64,000 bases of DNA from Scytalidium lignicola (lineage: Eukaryota > Ascomycota > Leotiomycetes), in the NCBI GenBank assembly GCA_002812745.2, contig NCSJ02000236.1:1-64000 (forward strand). Reading direction: 5' to 3'. Under the pieces are notes generated by a model, which worked only from the letters and a program-made list of their open reading frames with translations, had not been told where the DNA came from and did not search any database. This document shows positions 13,080 through 24,904 of this stretch, piece by piece; within the stretch, counting starts at the first letter, position 1, and each line of letters starts with the position of its first letter. Position numbers and translations under genes: made by a program.

Positions 13080-13836
13080 ATGCCACAATTGAGGCCTTCA
13101 ATTGCAGGTCATCTGCTCAGATCCGGGTTTCCGGTATCGAAGAGCTATGGACCCGGCGCCGCACGCCTCATCAGTCATACTACACCCCGAGCCGAAGCAG
13201 ACAAGTCACAAGCTGCCGAGACTTCTATGGCATCCTATTTGAACAAAGAAGATAGATCTGTTAGACATGACCATTTAGACTATGGAGCGGCTGTTGACGG
13301 AGCCACCTCGTACGCGGAGAACATCAATTATAAAACGGGGGTTCTTGCTAACTACTTCAGGACGTTCACGCCAGTTCCAAGGAGAGTTATGAATGGCAGT
13401 GAGGAAGGAGATGTTGTCCCTGCTGCTGTGCTTTCTGGTGCCCCCATTGAGCTTCAAGCTAGAACTGTCCGGTAAGCGCTGAATATGATGTTTGATGAGT
13501 CTAAAATGAAGCTTATGGGTGCTTAGGATCTACCGAGCGGCAAAACCAGCGACGCAATCTGGAACCTGGAAAGGGCATCACTGGCGAATGGATTGGGATA
13601 TATTAAATAAAGGCCATCGTTGGGAGAATCCATTGATTGGTTGGCAGTCCTCGGGGGATGTCATGCAAGGTACCAACATCAATTTCAAGAGTAAAGACGA
13701 TGCAATCAGATTTGCAGAGAAACAGGGTTATGAATATTTTGTCCAAGAGCCAACTGAGCGCAAGTTCATCCCCAAGGCTTATGCAAATAACTTCCTCTGG
13801 TCGGACAAGAAATTGAAGATTGTCAGGACGAAATAG
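13080..13836 (+). CDS. NDUFS4: NADH:ubiquinone oxidoreductase 21/18-kDa subunit (NDUFS4 family)
   Basis: Accessory subunit of the matrix arm of mitochondrial complex I, the homologue of human NDUFS4/AQDQ and the Neurospora 21-kDa subunit. Exons are 13080-13471 and 13527-13836, with a 55-nt intron (GTAAGC donor, TTAG acceptor), giving 233 residues. The first 40-50 residues are basic and Ser/Ala-rich and fit a mitochondrial presequence. The second exon carries the conserved block: YRAAKPATQSGTWKGHHWRM, then WDILNKGHRWENPLIGW, then NFKSKDDAIRFAEKQGYEY. It ends in the family's basic lysine-rich C-terminus (SDKKLKIVRTK). Length and motif order match full-length fungal members. It shares a promoter region with the ATP synthase gene. 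Confidence 0.96.
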
Positions 13837-14222
13837 AGGTGCTGCATTGTATATAAGAATAAGAATGGTACCTCAAATTCTGGAAAGGCTCTAATTAACA
13901 ACGGAGTTTTCCAAAAAAACTGTATTTATCTTCTGAGATCCGCTACTAATGATTCTACCATCTAAGCCTAGTTCTTATTCAACTATTTGAGAAGGACCCC
14001 TTTCTTATTGTAGAGTGTAAAAGTGATTAGTTAGTTTTTATGAGTCTAATTAAGAAATACCGTTTTATTGTTTATTTGCGTAAAGCTGCGAGTTTCGCGG
14101 TGGCAACATTGCCTATGATGAGGGATGGGTGCGCTTCGCGCTTATTTTAAGCGCGATATATTATCTACCACCATGTAACGCCTGGAAAAGCTTCCACGCC
14201 ACAAGCCGCTTCCATATCAGCC
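13837..14222. other. Intergenic spacer before prp22
   Basis: 386 bp between the complex I subunit stop codon and the helicase start. It presumably holds the 3' UTR of one gene and the promoter of the other. A short inverted motif GCGCTTCGCGCTTA-like run lies at about 14130-14155. Nothing else is supportable. Confidence 0.5.
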
Positions 14223-17200
14223 ATGGATGATCTCGAGTCCTTGGAGCTGTTGTCTCTTGTGTCTAAAGTGACATCTGAGCTTCAGAATCATTTGGGGATC
14301 AGCGACAAAACCCTCGCAGAGTTCGTCATCGCCCAAAATATACAATGCAAATCCCTGGAGGAGTTCCAGAAGAAGTTGGAGGGGATGGGGGCAGATTTTC
14401 CGCAAAGTTTGGTTGAAAGCATAGACAGACTTGTTACAACTATGCATCCCAAGTTCAAGGGCGGGAAGGGTCGAAATGGTGAACGCGCGCAAAATGGAAA
14501 TAACAGCAAAGTTGAGGCTAAGGAATCGATTTTCAAGGGTCTTGCTTTGCCGGATAAAGAGGTTTCCTGGAACGAGGATGAATATACTAATGGGAATGGC
14601 AATGATGCGCCGGATGCTATTGATGATACCCTGGCCATGCTTGAGAACTTGGAGGGCAAGGCAAAAACCGAGAAAGCTGCGCGACCTAGCCGTAAGCGGA
14701 GTCGGAGCCCTGACGATGATTATGAAAGAGGGAGGGAACGAAGAGATAAGCATCGGTCTAGATCACGATCAAGAGAAGACGGTTATAGACGAAGGAAGAG
14801 CGATTATTATGAAGATGATGAGTATGGAAGATCAAGGAAAGGCCACAAGAGCAGTCGCAGGAGGCGGGACGAAGCTGAGAGTTTGAGGAGACCGCCGACT
14901 CCTGAAGTTGATGACGAACCGGTCCTTTACAAGGTGTATGATGGGCATGTGACTGGAGTCAAGGATTTTGGTGCTTTTGTGAATATCCACGGAATTAAAG
15001 GCCGGGTGGATGGCCTTGTACATGTGTCAGCCTTAGTTGAGGGTCAGCGTGTGAACCATCCGTCGGATTTAGTATCGAGAGGACAACCAGTTAAAGTCAA
15101 AGTTATGAAAATCGAAGGTTCACGAATTGGGCTTTCTATGAAAGATGTTGACCAAGAAACTGGTAGAGATCTTGCCCCACAGATGAGGATAGAATCTGGC
15201 GCGAATATGGAGCGACTTGGCGGGGGGCGTGATTACGGAAACCTCATCGAAGACAAGGCGATTGCATTTGAGACCGAAAATTCAGCTAATTCTCGAAAAA
15301 TTAAAAAGAGGATGACATCTCCTGAGAGATGGGAGATCCGGCAGCTCATAGCGTCCGGCGTGGTTAAGGCATCTGATTATTCCGATCTTGACGAGGAGTA
15401 CCAGGCTGCTCTAAAAGGAGAGGGTGATATGGAGTTGGAGGAAGATGTTGACATTGAAATTCGAGAAGAAGAACCTCCCTTCCTGGCAGGGCAGACCAAG
15501 CAGTCTCTCGAATTATCACCGATCAGAGTCGTTAAGGCACCCGATGGCTCGATGAACCGAGCTGCTATGGCAGGCACAACGTTAGCGAAAGAACGTCGAG
15601 ATCTAAGGCAACAGGAGGCACAGGATAATGCTGCTCAAGAAGGGGCTAAAGTTGATTTGTCTGCCCAATGGAATGATCCAATGGCCGACCCAGATGAAAA
15701 GAAATTTGCAAGTGAATTACGAAATGCAAAACCACATCAAGTGAACGAAGCAGTTCCGGAGTGGAAAAAGGCCACGCTGAGCAAGGATCAATCCTTTGGG
15801 AAAAGAACTAATATGACTATAAAACAACAGCGGGAATCTCTCCCTGTCTTCAAATTCAGGTCAGAATTGATTAAAGCTGTGCAGGATAATCAACTGTTGA
15901 TTGTAGTTGGCGATACTGGGTCAGGTAAAACGACACAGTTGACCCAATATCTGGCTGAAGGTGGCTTTGCTAACAATGGAATGATTGGATGTACGCAACC
16001 ACGTCGTGTAGCTGCTATGTCTGTAGCCAAACGCGTAGCAGAGGAAGTGGGCTGTCAACTTGGCCAAGAAGTTGGTTACACGATTCGATTCGAAGATTGT
16101 ACAACCTCTGCAACGAAGATCAAGTATATGACGGATGGAATGCTACAGAGAGAGATCTTGATGGATCCAGATCTGAAGAGATATTCGGTTATTATGCTGG
16201 ACGAGGCTCATGAGCGAACTATTGCAACGGATGTTTTATTTGCTCTCCTCAAGAAAACTATAAAGCGGCGCCTTGATTTGAAGATCATAATCACGTCAGC
16301 CACCTTGGATGCTGACAAGTTTTCAGCCTACTTTAACGAATGCCCTATTTTCTCGATTCCTGGACGCACGTTTCCTGTCGAGATTATGTATTCTCGAGAA
16401 CCGGAGTCCGATTATCTTGATGCCGCACTTGTCACAGCAATGCAGATTCACCTTACGGAACCTCCTGGAGATATTCTCCTCTTCCTTACTGGGCAAGAAG
16501 AAATTGATACTAGCTGCGAGATTCTCTATGAGCGGATGAAGGCACTTGGGCCAAGTGTTCCGGAACTAATTATCCTTCCTGTATACTCGGCCTTACCTAG
16601 TGAAATGCAGAGTAAAATTTTCGACCCTGCACCTCCCGGAAGTCGGAAAATCGTTATTGCTACAAATATAGCTGAGACAAGCATAACGGTATGTTACTTT
16701 TCTTTTAGTTTTGCCCATCAAAACCGTGCAGTACGCTAATTAATTATATAGATTGACCATATCTATTACGTGATCGATCCCGGCTTCGTTAAGCAGAATG
16801 CCTATGATCCAAAACTAGGAATGGACTCCTTGATCGTTACACCGATTTCTCAAGCTCAAGCTAAGCAGCGAGCTGGTCGTGCGGGTAGGACGGGACCAGG
16901 TAAATGTTTTCGTCTCTATACCGAGGCTGCATTTCAATCAGAGATGCTGCCAACTAGCATTCCGGAAATCCAGCGTCAAAATCTGTCAAATACCATTCTC
17001 ATTCTTAAGGCGATGGGCATCAACGATCTTCTTCATTTTGATTTCATGGACCCCCCGCCGACTAATACTATGTTAACTGCCCTCGAAGAACTATATGCAT
17101 TATCAGCACTCGATGATGAAGGCCTTCTGACACGGCTGGGTAGAAAGATGGCAGACTTTCCCATGGAACCAGCTCTGGCAAAAGTTCTCATTGCTGCTGT

Positions 17201-17900
17201 TGACTTGAATTGTTCAGACGAGATCCTGAGCATCGTAGCAATGCTGTCAATGCCGACAGTTTTCTACCGGCCGAAAGAGAAACAGACGCAAGCCGACCAG
17301 AAGAAAGCCAAATTCCATGATCCCCATGGAGACCACCTGACTCTGCTGAATGTTTATAACAGCTGGAAGCAGAATAAGTACTCCAATCCATGGTGTTTCG
17401 AGAACTTCATCCAAGCTCGTTCCATGCGCCGAGCTAAGGATGTTCGCGACCAGCTTGTCAAGATCATGGAGCGTTACAAACATCCCATTGCCTCCTGTGG
17501 CCGTGATACCCAGAAAGTGCGACAGGCGCTCTGTAGTGGGTTCTTCCGAAATTCAGCGCGCAAAGATCCACAAGAGGGATACAAGACCCTCATAGAAGGC
17601 ACACCGGTGTATCTACATCCGTCGTCAGCGCTCTTTGGGAAGCAGGCTGAATGGGTAATCTATCACACGCTGGTGCTCACGAGTAAAGAGTATATGCATT
17701 GTACGACTAGTATTGAGCCGAAGTGGCTGGTTGAGGCGGCTCCTACGTTCTTCAAGGTGGCTCCAACGGATAAGTTGAGCAAACGGAAGAAGGCGGAGAG
17801 GATCCAGCCACTGTATAACAAGTTTGCTGGGGACGATGATTGGAGACTGAGTGCCCAGAAGAGGCAAGGAAGGGGTGGTGGCGGAGGTACCTGGGGTTAA
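14223..17900 (+). CDS. prp22: Pre-mRNA-splicing DEAH-box ATP-dependent RNA helicase Prp22/DHX8
   Basis: Spliceosomal helicase that releases spliced mRNA after the second step; it acts in the nucleus. Exons are 14223-16688 and 16752-17900, with a 63-nt intron (GTATGT donor, TATAG acceptor), giving 1204 residues, which is normal for the family. Domains in order: an N-terminal helical segment (1-90), an Arg/Ser-Asp/Glu-rich low-complexity region (about 155-225), an S1 RNA-binding domain (about 234-309), a linker, then the helicase core. Motif [11 protein letters not shown] is at about 563, DEAH at 660-663, SAT at about 692, FLTGQEEID further on, TNIAETSIT at the exon junction and [12 protein letters not shown] at about 861. 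The winged-helix/ratchet/OB C-terminal region follows and ends in a Gly/Arg tail. The S1 domain separates Prp22 from Prp2, Prp16 and Prp43. Confidence 0.97.
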
Positions 17901-18407
17901 GTGGATTAAAAGGATAATTATAAAGTTAGCGGGGTATTGGCGTTTTTGGGTTCCCTGAGGCTGGGGAATTGTAACTGAAGGACAGCTCCTGCAGCAATAG
18001 ATATGAATGAATATAGCATTTTGTACATGGTGGTTTAGACTTTGAAAAAAAAGGTGGTTAAATTATACTTTTGCAGATAAGCTTTTTACAGATGAAGCCA
18101 AGTAGTAGAAATGAGTTGTAACGGATGATACACGTATTAGTTGCTTAATTGAAATATGAACGAATAGATATAGTTTGTGCCCTGCCCCTTATCCGCAATG
18201 TGGACAAATCGTCACATTAGGATCACGTGGATAGAAAAACTGCACCCAATCATGCCGCATCTGTATCCGCGGCCCTCGCACTCGTTGCTCGCACTCGTCG
18301 CTGCTAAACGAGTGCGAGACAGACAATCTCCCTCCAAAAGATCACCTAATAGTCCATGCCAGATGCCGTGAAGCCCCGACTGGCAGGAAGGGGATTGAGA
18401 TACCGCC
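17901..18407. promoter_or_regulatory. Spacer and promoter of the Zn2Cys6 gene, with repeated 10-mer
   Basis: Holds the 3' UTR of prp22 and the upstream region of the zinc-cluster gene. The 10-mer CTCGCACTCG occurs twice directly (18275-18284, 18288-18297) and once inverted (CGAGTGCGAG, 18309-18318), about 90-130 bp before the start codon. The arrangement suggests a protein-binding cluster; the binding factor is unknown. Confidence 0.5.
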
Positions 18408-20080
18408 ATGACCGATGCCAGAGATGCAGAGGCCGGCAATAACGCGGCGTCTGAGGTGCGCATGTCAGGTGTCGTGGAGGTTGATGCTGCTTCATCATCA
18501 TCCACCACAGGCTTCGTGACTTACGCTGCTTCACATAGTAGTGATGGTAATAACGGTGTTGCAAGTAAGAGTGGGAGAGGAGTGTGCAAGAAGAGTCATA
18601 AGAAATCTAGAAATGGGTGCCATAGGTGTAAGGCTCGGCGGGTTAAGGTATGTTGTTAATTTCTTTTTCAACTTTCGCATTGATGGTGGTTGACTGGTTT
18701 TCTTGTCTCGTCTCATCTCATCTAATCTTCGTTTGTGAGCCCTCATTTTATGAGACATATTACGGCAAGAGCATATAACATACAGCATATACCTTATATT
18801 TCATCTATTTATTCAATTTTTATTTTTCGATTTTCTTTAGATGTGAGATCTGTTTAACCCAATCTTCACATGTTACGATATCTCATAATTTGGTCTCTCA
18901 GATAAGCTCACGATCTAACATGAACAGTGCGACGAAGTCCACCCCGTATGTAGAAACTGCAAGCTGCACCAAGCAGCATGCGTATATGACCTCCGAAAGC
19001 CCAACAAAACAAGTGAGCAGCTAGAACCTAAAATTAACGCACTAAATGACTTTGTCCCGGCCCCCAAAGTTCAATTGGGTTCATTTGGGGGTATCGGTGC
19101 CGATGGTGACCTCCCAGAGTCGAGGGTACGGCGCTTCCGAGAACTGAGACTTTTCCACCACTACACTGTGCGAACATGTCTTACTGTTGGGTACAAATTC
19201 ACAGAGTCCGTCATCCCAGATCAGCTTCCCAAAGTCAATCTATGGAGCAGCCTAATCCCAGAGCTTGCGCTTCAGCATGACGCGTTGCTGTATGCCATAT
19301 ATACCATATCGGCGCTGCACATAATTAAGACTAAAGGAAACGATGCGGAGGCCTTGGAATTCTATCCGAAATACTTGGATTTCGCGCTCCGTGAGCATCG
19401 AAAAGACGTCGATGATGTCGGTAGGCACAATGCTGATTTGGTCTGCATGACATCCAGCGTCATCCGTCTTATTGCCTTTGTATTACTACAAGAGCGCCCG
19501 CTCGAGCCGTGGTTGCCTCCAATAGAATGGTTAGAGATGACCTACTCCGCCGGAAGCGTCTTTAGAACGGCCTGGAAGTGGATCAGCGACGACGAAACTT
19601 CTGTGACTATGGCTTTGTTGAGCCGCGCGCCGCATGCGATATTGAATAAGGAGGCAATGTTCAGGGAAGAAAACCGTCGAGATTTAATGCATCTCCTTCG
19701 GCGGAACCCCGAACATATAGAGTCTGAGCCTTGGGATGCGAGCATCCAAGAGGCTTATGAAATGGCCATCAGTTACCTTGGTAGTGTCATTATTTCCGTC
19801 GCCGACGGTGAGCCGACGGNAAAACGTCTGCAGGCGACTTATTACTTTCCCGATTTTTGTTCCGAGGAAGTTCATCGATATGGTGGAGGAGATGCAACCC
19901 CGAGCCATTGTCGTCATGTCCTACTTCTTTGCTCTACTTGCTAAGCTGAGAGATATCTGGTGGATCGGGAATATTGGAAATAGGGAGGTCACTGCGATGC
20001 AACGGGCATTGCCGGATGAGTGGCAGGACTTGATGGAGTGGCCGTTAAGGACTATGGAAGAAAAGTTAACGCTGGGGTAA
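18408..20080 (+). CDS. Zn2Cys6 fungal transcription factor (Upc2-like type)
   Basis: Nuclear binuclear-zinc-cluster regulator. Exon 1 is 18408-18647. A 280-nt intron splits the zinc cluster after the VK preceding the third cysteine. Exon 2 begins at 18928 with CDEVHP. The joined cluster has spacing C-x2-C-x6-C-x6-C-x2-C-x6-C at residues about 71-100 and is preceded by a basic KKSHKKSRNG stretch. The rest is a helical fungal regulatory domain of the type in sterol-uptake-control (Upc2-like) proteins, including MVEEMQPRAIVVMSYFFALL and DIWWIGN. At 19820 an N beside AAAA breaks the frame. Omitting that base gives one continuous frame to the stop at 20078-20080 (463 residues), so I read it as an assembly error and not as a pseudogene. 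Targets are unknown; the sterol link is only by family resemblance. Confidence 0.85.
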
Positions 20081-20774
20081 ATTCTTACTGGATTGGTGTG
20101 CCAGATGTGGACAGGCTGGCTCCAGCTTGCCTTCCAGGGTGTTTGCGTCCATATTTGCCAACTCGATTATTTACACAACATGAAAAGGCATTCGAGGCAA
20201 GATATATACCTCTCATTATAACAGACGATGAATGTAGTCGCAGAGAAGCAGATTCTGCATCTCTTCCTGGCTTCCAACATGAGGTGAACTTGGACATCTC
20301 CAACATACGCGGAGGATATAGATCAGATATGAGGGTAACAGATCCGCAATTGTATGGCGAGTAGGAGACTGAACAAGACTGCTGAGGAGTTAGGGCGTCA
20401 TTTGGCATCATATGACCTCTCATAACTGCGACACGAGGATTGCAGTGAAGTGGGAGGCGAATTACTTGTATAATAAGTAAGAAAGGAGAGAGATCTCAAT
20501 TTCGGACGGAGTAAAGTGACAACTCATCTCACTAGGTATTATATGGGAAAATAGACTTAGACTTCTTTACGAGAGAAACCAGCAAATTAACACATGAAAA
20601 GACTTTGTCCATTCCGATTCGGTTATTTGTGTAGCTTTCATTCCTGGTCATGGAAAATCTCTAATGGGCATCTACATGGAAACGACGGTTTCAGCGCTCA
20701 ATAGCCTTATCCTGTCCTTCAGTACAGTTTTACTTCTATTTAAACATATCAATCATAGCAAACTGCCTGGATTC
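20081..20774. other. Intergenic between convergent genes
   Basis: 694 bp between the stop codons of the zinc-cluster gene (plus) and the agmatinase gene (minus). It is therefore shared 3' UTR and terminator space. An open frame continues in another phase to 20364 without domain similarity. An extra 3' exon of the regulator is possible, but no good splice pair is visible. Confidence 0.45.
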
Positions 20775-22610
20775 TCATGATACCGGGACATGAACCATCA
20801 AAGTGATCAACGAATAAGCAACCTCAGCAGCGGCAAGAACAGTCGTCTCACCAGGATTATCATATATCGGTGCGACCTCGACAACATCAGCGCCAATAAC
20901 CTTCAATCCAGATAATCCATCCAAGATAGTGAGCAATTCCCTAGTCGTCCATCCACCAGGTTCAGCAGTACCGGTCGCTTTGGAAAAAAAGGTTGATCAG
21001 CTAGGCAATTCATTTATTTTGGAAAGAGAAAATCTAATTCTCCACTGAGGAAGTGGATGATATTGCAAGTAAGACTTACCTGGTGCATAGGCGGGATCAA
21101 GGACATCAACATCAACACTGATATATACCTTGTTCTCGCCTACTCTTTCCTTTAACTTATCAATCACCCCTTTCATGCCTAATCGATCGATATCTCTAGC
21201 AGTAACAATCTCAAATCCACACCGTCGGTCGTTGGTGATGTCCCGCTTAGGACGAGAAACAGGGGCTCGGATTCCAGCGTGTATGGAGGAGTTAAGAATT
21301 AGACCCTGTGAGGAAGTTAGCTTGTAGAGCGAGGAGTTGGATGAGAGCGATGGGAGGTGTAGGTTACTTCTTCGTGCGCTATGTGGAGGAAAGTGCCGTG
21401 GTTTACACCTCTAATCCTTAGTTTAGTTGATAGTTGTTAGAAGTTAATTGAGATGATGAAACCCACGCATAATGAGATACTCCTCCGCCTTTGTAAATCG
21501 TTAGTCTAAATCTTCGAATATACCGTACTGTAAATTGCAAAAAGTATTGGGCACTAACCAAGGACTTCTGGATCCCATGTATCTATATCAACGTATACCG
21601 TTAGAAAAAGACTAAAAACTTGTTCGACGCGAGAGCAGTTACCTATATGACTATCGAAATGGATCACAGAAACCGGTCCCCATCTCTCATACGTAGACCT
21701 CAATGCAGAAAGTGTAGTAGTATGGTCACCGCCCAGGGTAATTATACGTGGTGTCTTGCTCTTTAAAAGAGTATGTGCAGGTTTCCCAGAAATAATCTTT
21801 TTTTAAAAAGAAAAGGATAATCAGCATATACTCTCATGACTACCAAGTTTACCTCAGAAGACAGATAGAAATTACCTTATGAGCTTCGTCAAGCTGTCTA
21901 AGTGCGTAGGTATTATCCAGGAATGTAAGAGGAACATCTCCACAATCCACGATTTTGGCCCATGAGGCCAGGACGTTCTCTCCTAAATCTGTTATTAGAA
22001 TCCTGTTTCTATGATTTATAGGAACAAAAAAGAGGTAGGGGAGGAACATACCTGTATACACACTCCAGGAAAAGTTAGGTTCGATGCGTTGCGAACCCGT
22101 TCGAACACCTGAGGGACCATATCTTGCGCCTGGACGAGCAGTAACACCCTGGTTGTTGGGAGTCAGTTAGTCAGTCACTGAATCAATCCTTCTCTAAACT
22201 CTAGGACTCAAATGAGTCCAATAACTCCACACATCCATTCGATCTCAAAATAAAAATAAAATAATTTTTGGATTCAAAGTTCAAAACCAAAATCAGATAT
22301 AACTCACAGTATCAAACGGCGCCCCAATAATCGCAATATCATACCTCCCATTCCTATCATCATCTTCTTCTTCCACACTCTTCCTACCACCACCACCACC
22401 AGTCAAACAATTCAAATACGGTAAATTAGCAAAAGTCTTCAAACCGAAGAATTCACTATCGAATGTAATATCTTTTATCCCCCCTCCATGCTTGCTGAAA
22501 GAGCCGACAGGGTCGGCAATTCCGGCGACTGGAGGGAACGTGATTTGTCGGGCTGATGTGAGGGTTGGGAGGAATAAGAGAGGGAGGAGGATGATGAGAG
22601 GAGGAGGCAT
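20775..22610 (-). CDS. Secreted agmatinase-like ureohydrolase
   Basis: Arginase/agmatinase-family binuclear manganese hydrolase. Members cleave agmatine or related guanidino compounds to urea plus an amine; the exact substrate is not readable here. Nine exons can be traced: 22610-22308, 22148-22052, 21982-21876, 21796-21643, 21582-21559, 21488-21467, 21410-21368, 21305-21080 and 20977-20775. They total 1179 nt, 392 residues. I chose the ATG at 22610 because it begins a signal peptide ([20 protein letters not shown]); the longer open frame upstream is a low-complexity repeat. Family motifs are [39 protein letters not shown] (Mn ligands D, H, D), [15 protein letters not shown] and [20 protein letters not shown]. 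Two exons are only 24 and 22 nt. A secreted location is predicted from the signal peptide. Confidence 0.92.
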
Positions 22611-23097
22611 TGTTGAATGAAATGGTCCTTTTTTTTTTGCAGTTGCAGTTGCAGTTGCAGTTGCAATTGGTTGGGTTAGTTGGTGGTTGAGTGAGTAAGT
22701 GAGTGAGGGTGAGTCGTTGATAAAAGGTATTGGGTGTTTACGGATAGGGAAAGTGGGGGAGGATATCAACTTCGGCATCGATAAACTAGAGATCTAGATA
22801 AGATATCTCATTTTAGAAATTCTTAATTATTTTTCCTAGTTTGATAGAATTCTTTTTACGCTTATTCTTTAAGCAAGTAAGAAATGCTACCATCATTGAA
22901 TAATCATCCGCGTCATTGAGGAAAGCCCCTCCAGGACCAATTCCAATCTCGAATCTAAACTCCTCTCCCAAGCATAAACTCCTAAACCCCTGATCCTAAT
23001 TCCATAAACCCTCCTTCCATTTCTCATAATATACACGAAAGAAAAATTTAAAAGTTCACATCCCAACATACCACAAATAGAAAAGAGCAATCCCCAA
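22611..23097. promoter_or_regulatory. Promoter of agmatinase gene and 3' UTR of upstream gene
   Basis: 487 bp between two minus-strand genes. It must contain the agmatinase promoter and the 3' UTR of the membrane-protein gene. No coding sequence is supportable. Confidence 0.5.
22629..22669. repeat. Short TTGCAG hexamer tandem repeat after poly-T
   Basis: A poly-T run is followed by about four to five copies of GCAGTT/TTGCAG just upstream of the agmatinase start codon, in its likely 5' UTR. A microsatellite here would vary in length between strains. Confidence 0.8.
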
Positions 23098-24904
23098 TCA
23101 CAAAGTCTGACAAGTCCCAAACTCCAACATCTCCTGCGTAACTACCACGATCCCCCCAATGGCAGCCCAGCTGTAGCAAACCAGCACAATCAACAAAAGA
23201 ATAACCCACGTTTTCTTCCTCGGATGCCGCTCGAACTCAGTGACCGAAAGCCCGTACGACTGTCCCACCGCGAGCCAGTTAGTCGTGAAATTCGTCTGCG
23301 TGGGTGTAGCCTTCTGCACCTTGTAGCCGGTCATGCCGTAGATGAGGAGGTAAGGCGCGAGGATGGTGGTAATGAGGAGAAAGATAGTCATCAGTTTAAA
23401 GATGCGCTCGAACTTGTACGGAGGGAGACGTTGGAATTGACCGTGAGATGGGATGGTGATTGTATGGCCGTATGTAGGCTCCTTGCATTTTTTCTTTTGC
23501 GGGTCGGTTCGGAAGAGTTCGTGCCATCGTCTTTGCAGCTTTCTAGTACGGGGCGATATATGCGCAAATGGGTCTTTTGGAGGCGAAATGGTTAGGATAG
23601 TAGCAGGAGAATCACTGGATGGAGTCGTTGGTGTATCCTTCTCTTTCCTTTCACAGATGAATGTTCCTTCGTGATCTAAATAGCTGACGAATTTAAACGT
23701 GACATCTCCTACTGCCCCTCTTTCATCATTTGGAAGTGTATCTTCATTCCGGTCAGATTGGGGTGATATTGTCCCCACAGCTCCATCTATGAGAGCACCT
23801 CTTGCAATGGCCTCATCCATTATCTCAGAATGAACCAGGTAAACAAAATTGTAATCTCGAGTCACCAAGCCACCCAAAAGATTGACAATCGATGCGATAA
23901 TGTAAGGAATGACAGTCAATCCGAAGGCAGCATACCCATATTGATTTAGCTGAGACCCACGCGCGGACCATAGGGTGTAGCAACCGATTATTGTCTGAGC
24001 AATGGACCACAGCACTTGCAAAGCGCTGAAATTCGAGGACAGTCCTATTTTCTCATGAATATCGCCTCTTGGACGGACGTCCATATGCGGTGGAACGATG
24101 CAGAGAGTGTATCCTGGAGGTAATTTACAGAGTCCATGCACCTCGACATCCTTTGGGTTAATGACTTGATTTTGCAAAGGCATTGGACGAAAGCGATACG
24201 AATACAGCAGGAATTCACCAAATTTCGCCCATTTTGTCTTTGCGCCACGGTAATCGTATGGTGCTTCCACTTTGCAGTCCGCCTCGACGACACCATTTCC
24301 AAGTGTAGAGATAGTGGAGACTTGCACGCAACACTTTTCCATATCTCTAGATGTTTCCGATCGGAGCTCATTATCCTTGTCTTCCTTTTTAGTCGGCGTC
24401 CCCTCCTCCTGCTCGGGTGCCTTATAAGTGTATGAACATCCTGGAACCGTCTCTCCATTCATCGGCCTCCAGTCCTTGGATCGAACAACCATACACAGCG
24501 CATTGGCAAGGGTAGCTTGATGCAGTGATGTATCCGCAAGAGCACTCGCGCGTAGAAAGATATTCAATCCCCGTCTCACACCTGCGTACGGAACTAGCAA
24601 GCAGGCGGCTTTGTATGCCGCTGAGGTATATCCACATTCACCAGGGAGAGCCTTCACTGTTGCTGCATGTATAGCACTATTGAGAGTTGTGAGAATGACA
24701 TTTCCAAGGAGTTAAATGAAACATGACCAGGGTCACTCACTAATTTGTGATGAAGAACACCAGGATATTGTACCAGTGCGTTGGCGCACAATGGAGGTTG
24801 GGATTGGTATCTGTGTTCTCAACACTCGCAGCTTTCACTCCCCACACGATTAGACACAAAGCGACCGTCACAACCAACTGGCGATGATTCTGATGTAGCG
24901 ACAT
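23098..24904 (-). CDS. Multi-pass integral membrane protein, function unknown
   Basis: Two exons (24904-24741 and 24676-23098) give 580 residues. The donor is GTGAGT and the acceptor CAATAG, with a 64-nt intron. The N-terminus starts with a signal-like hydrophobic segment (VVTVALCLIVWGVKA) followed by a segment ending FFITNYAIHAATVKALPG. A long hydrophilic loop contains several cysteines. Further membrane segments are visible at SIAQTIIGCYTLWS, AFGLTVIPYIIASIVNLLGG, KLMTIFLLITTILAPYLLIY and VILLLIVLVCYSWAAIGGIV near the C-terminus. A basic/Pro-Ser linker lies between the second and third groups. I do not recognise the family. Size and layout resemble uncharacterised fungal plasma-membrane proteins. 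The gene reads into the same direction as the agmatinase gene downstream. Confidence 0.82.

Noticed and set aside
18408..20080. Zn2Cys6 gene as a true pseudogene
   Set aside because: The only defect coincides with an N beside AAAA; conserved sequence continues in the adjacent frame.
22611..22778. N-terminal extension of agmatinase to an ATG at 22778
   Set aside because: The extension encodes a repeat-derived (TA)n/(AT)n low-complexity stretch from a hexamer microsatellite and would bury the signal peptide.
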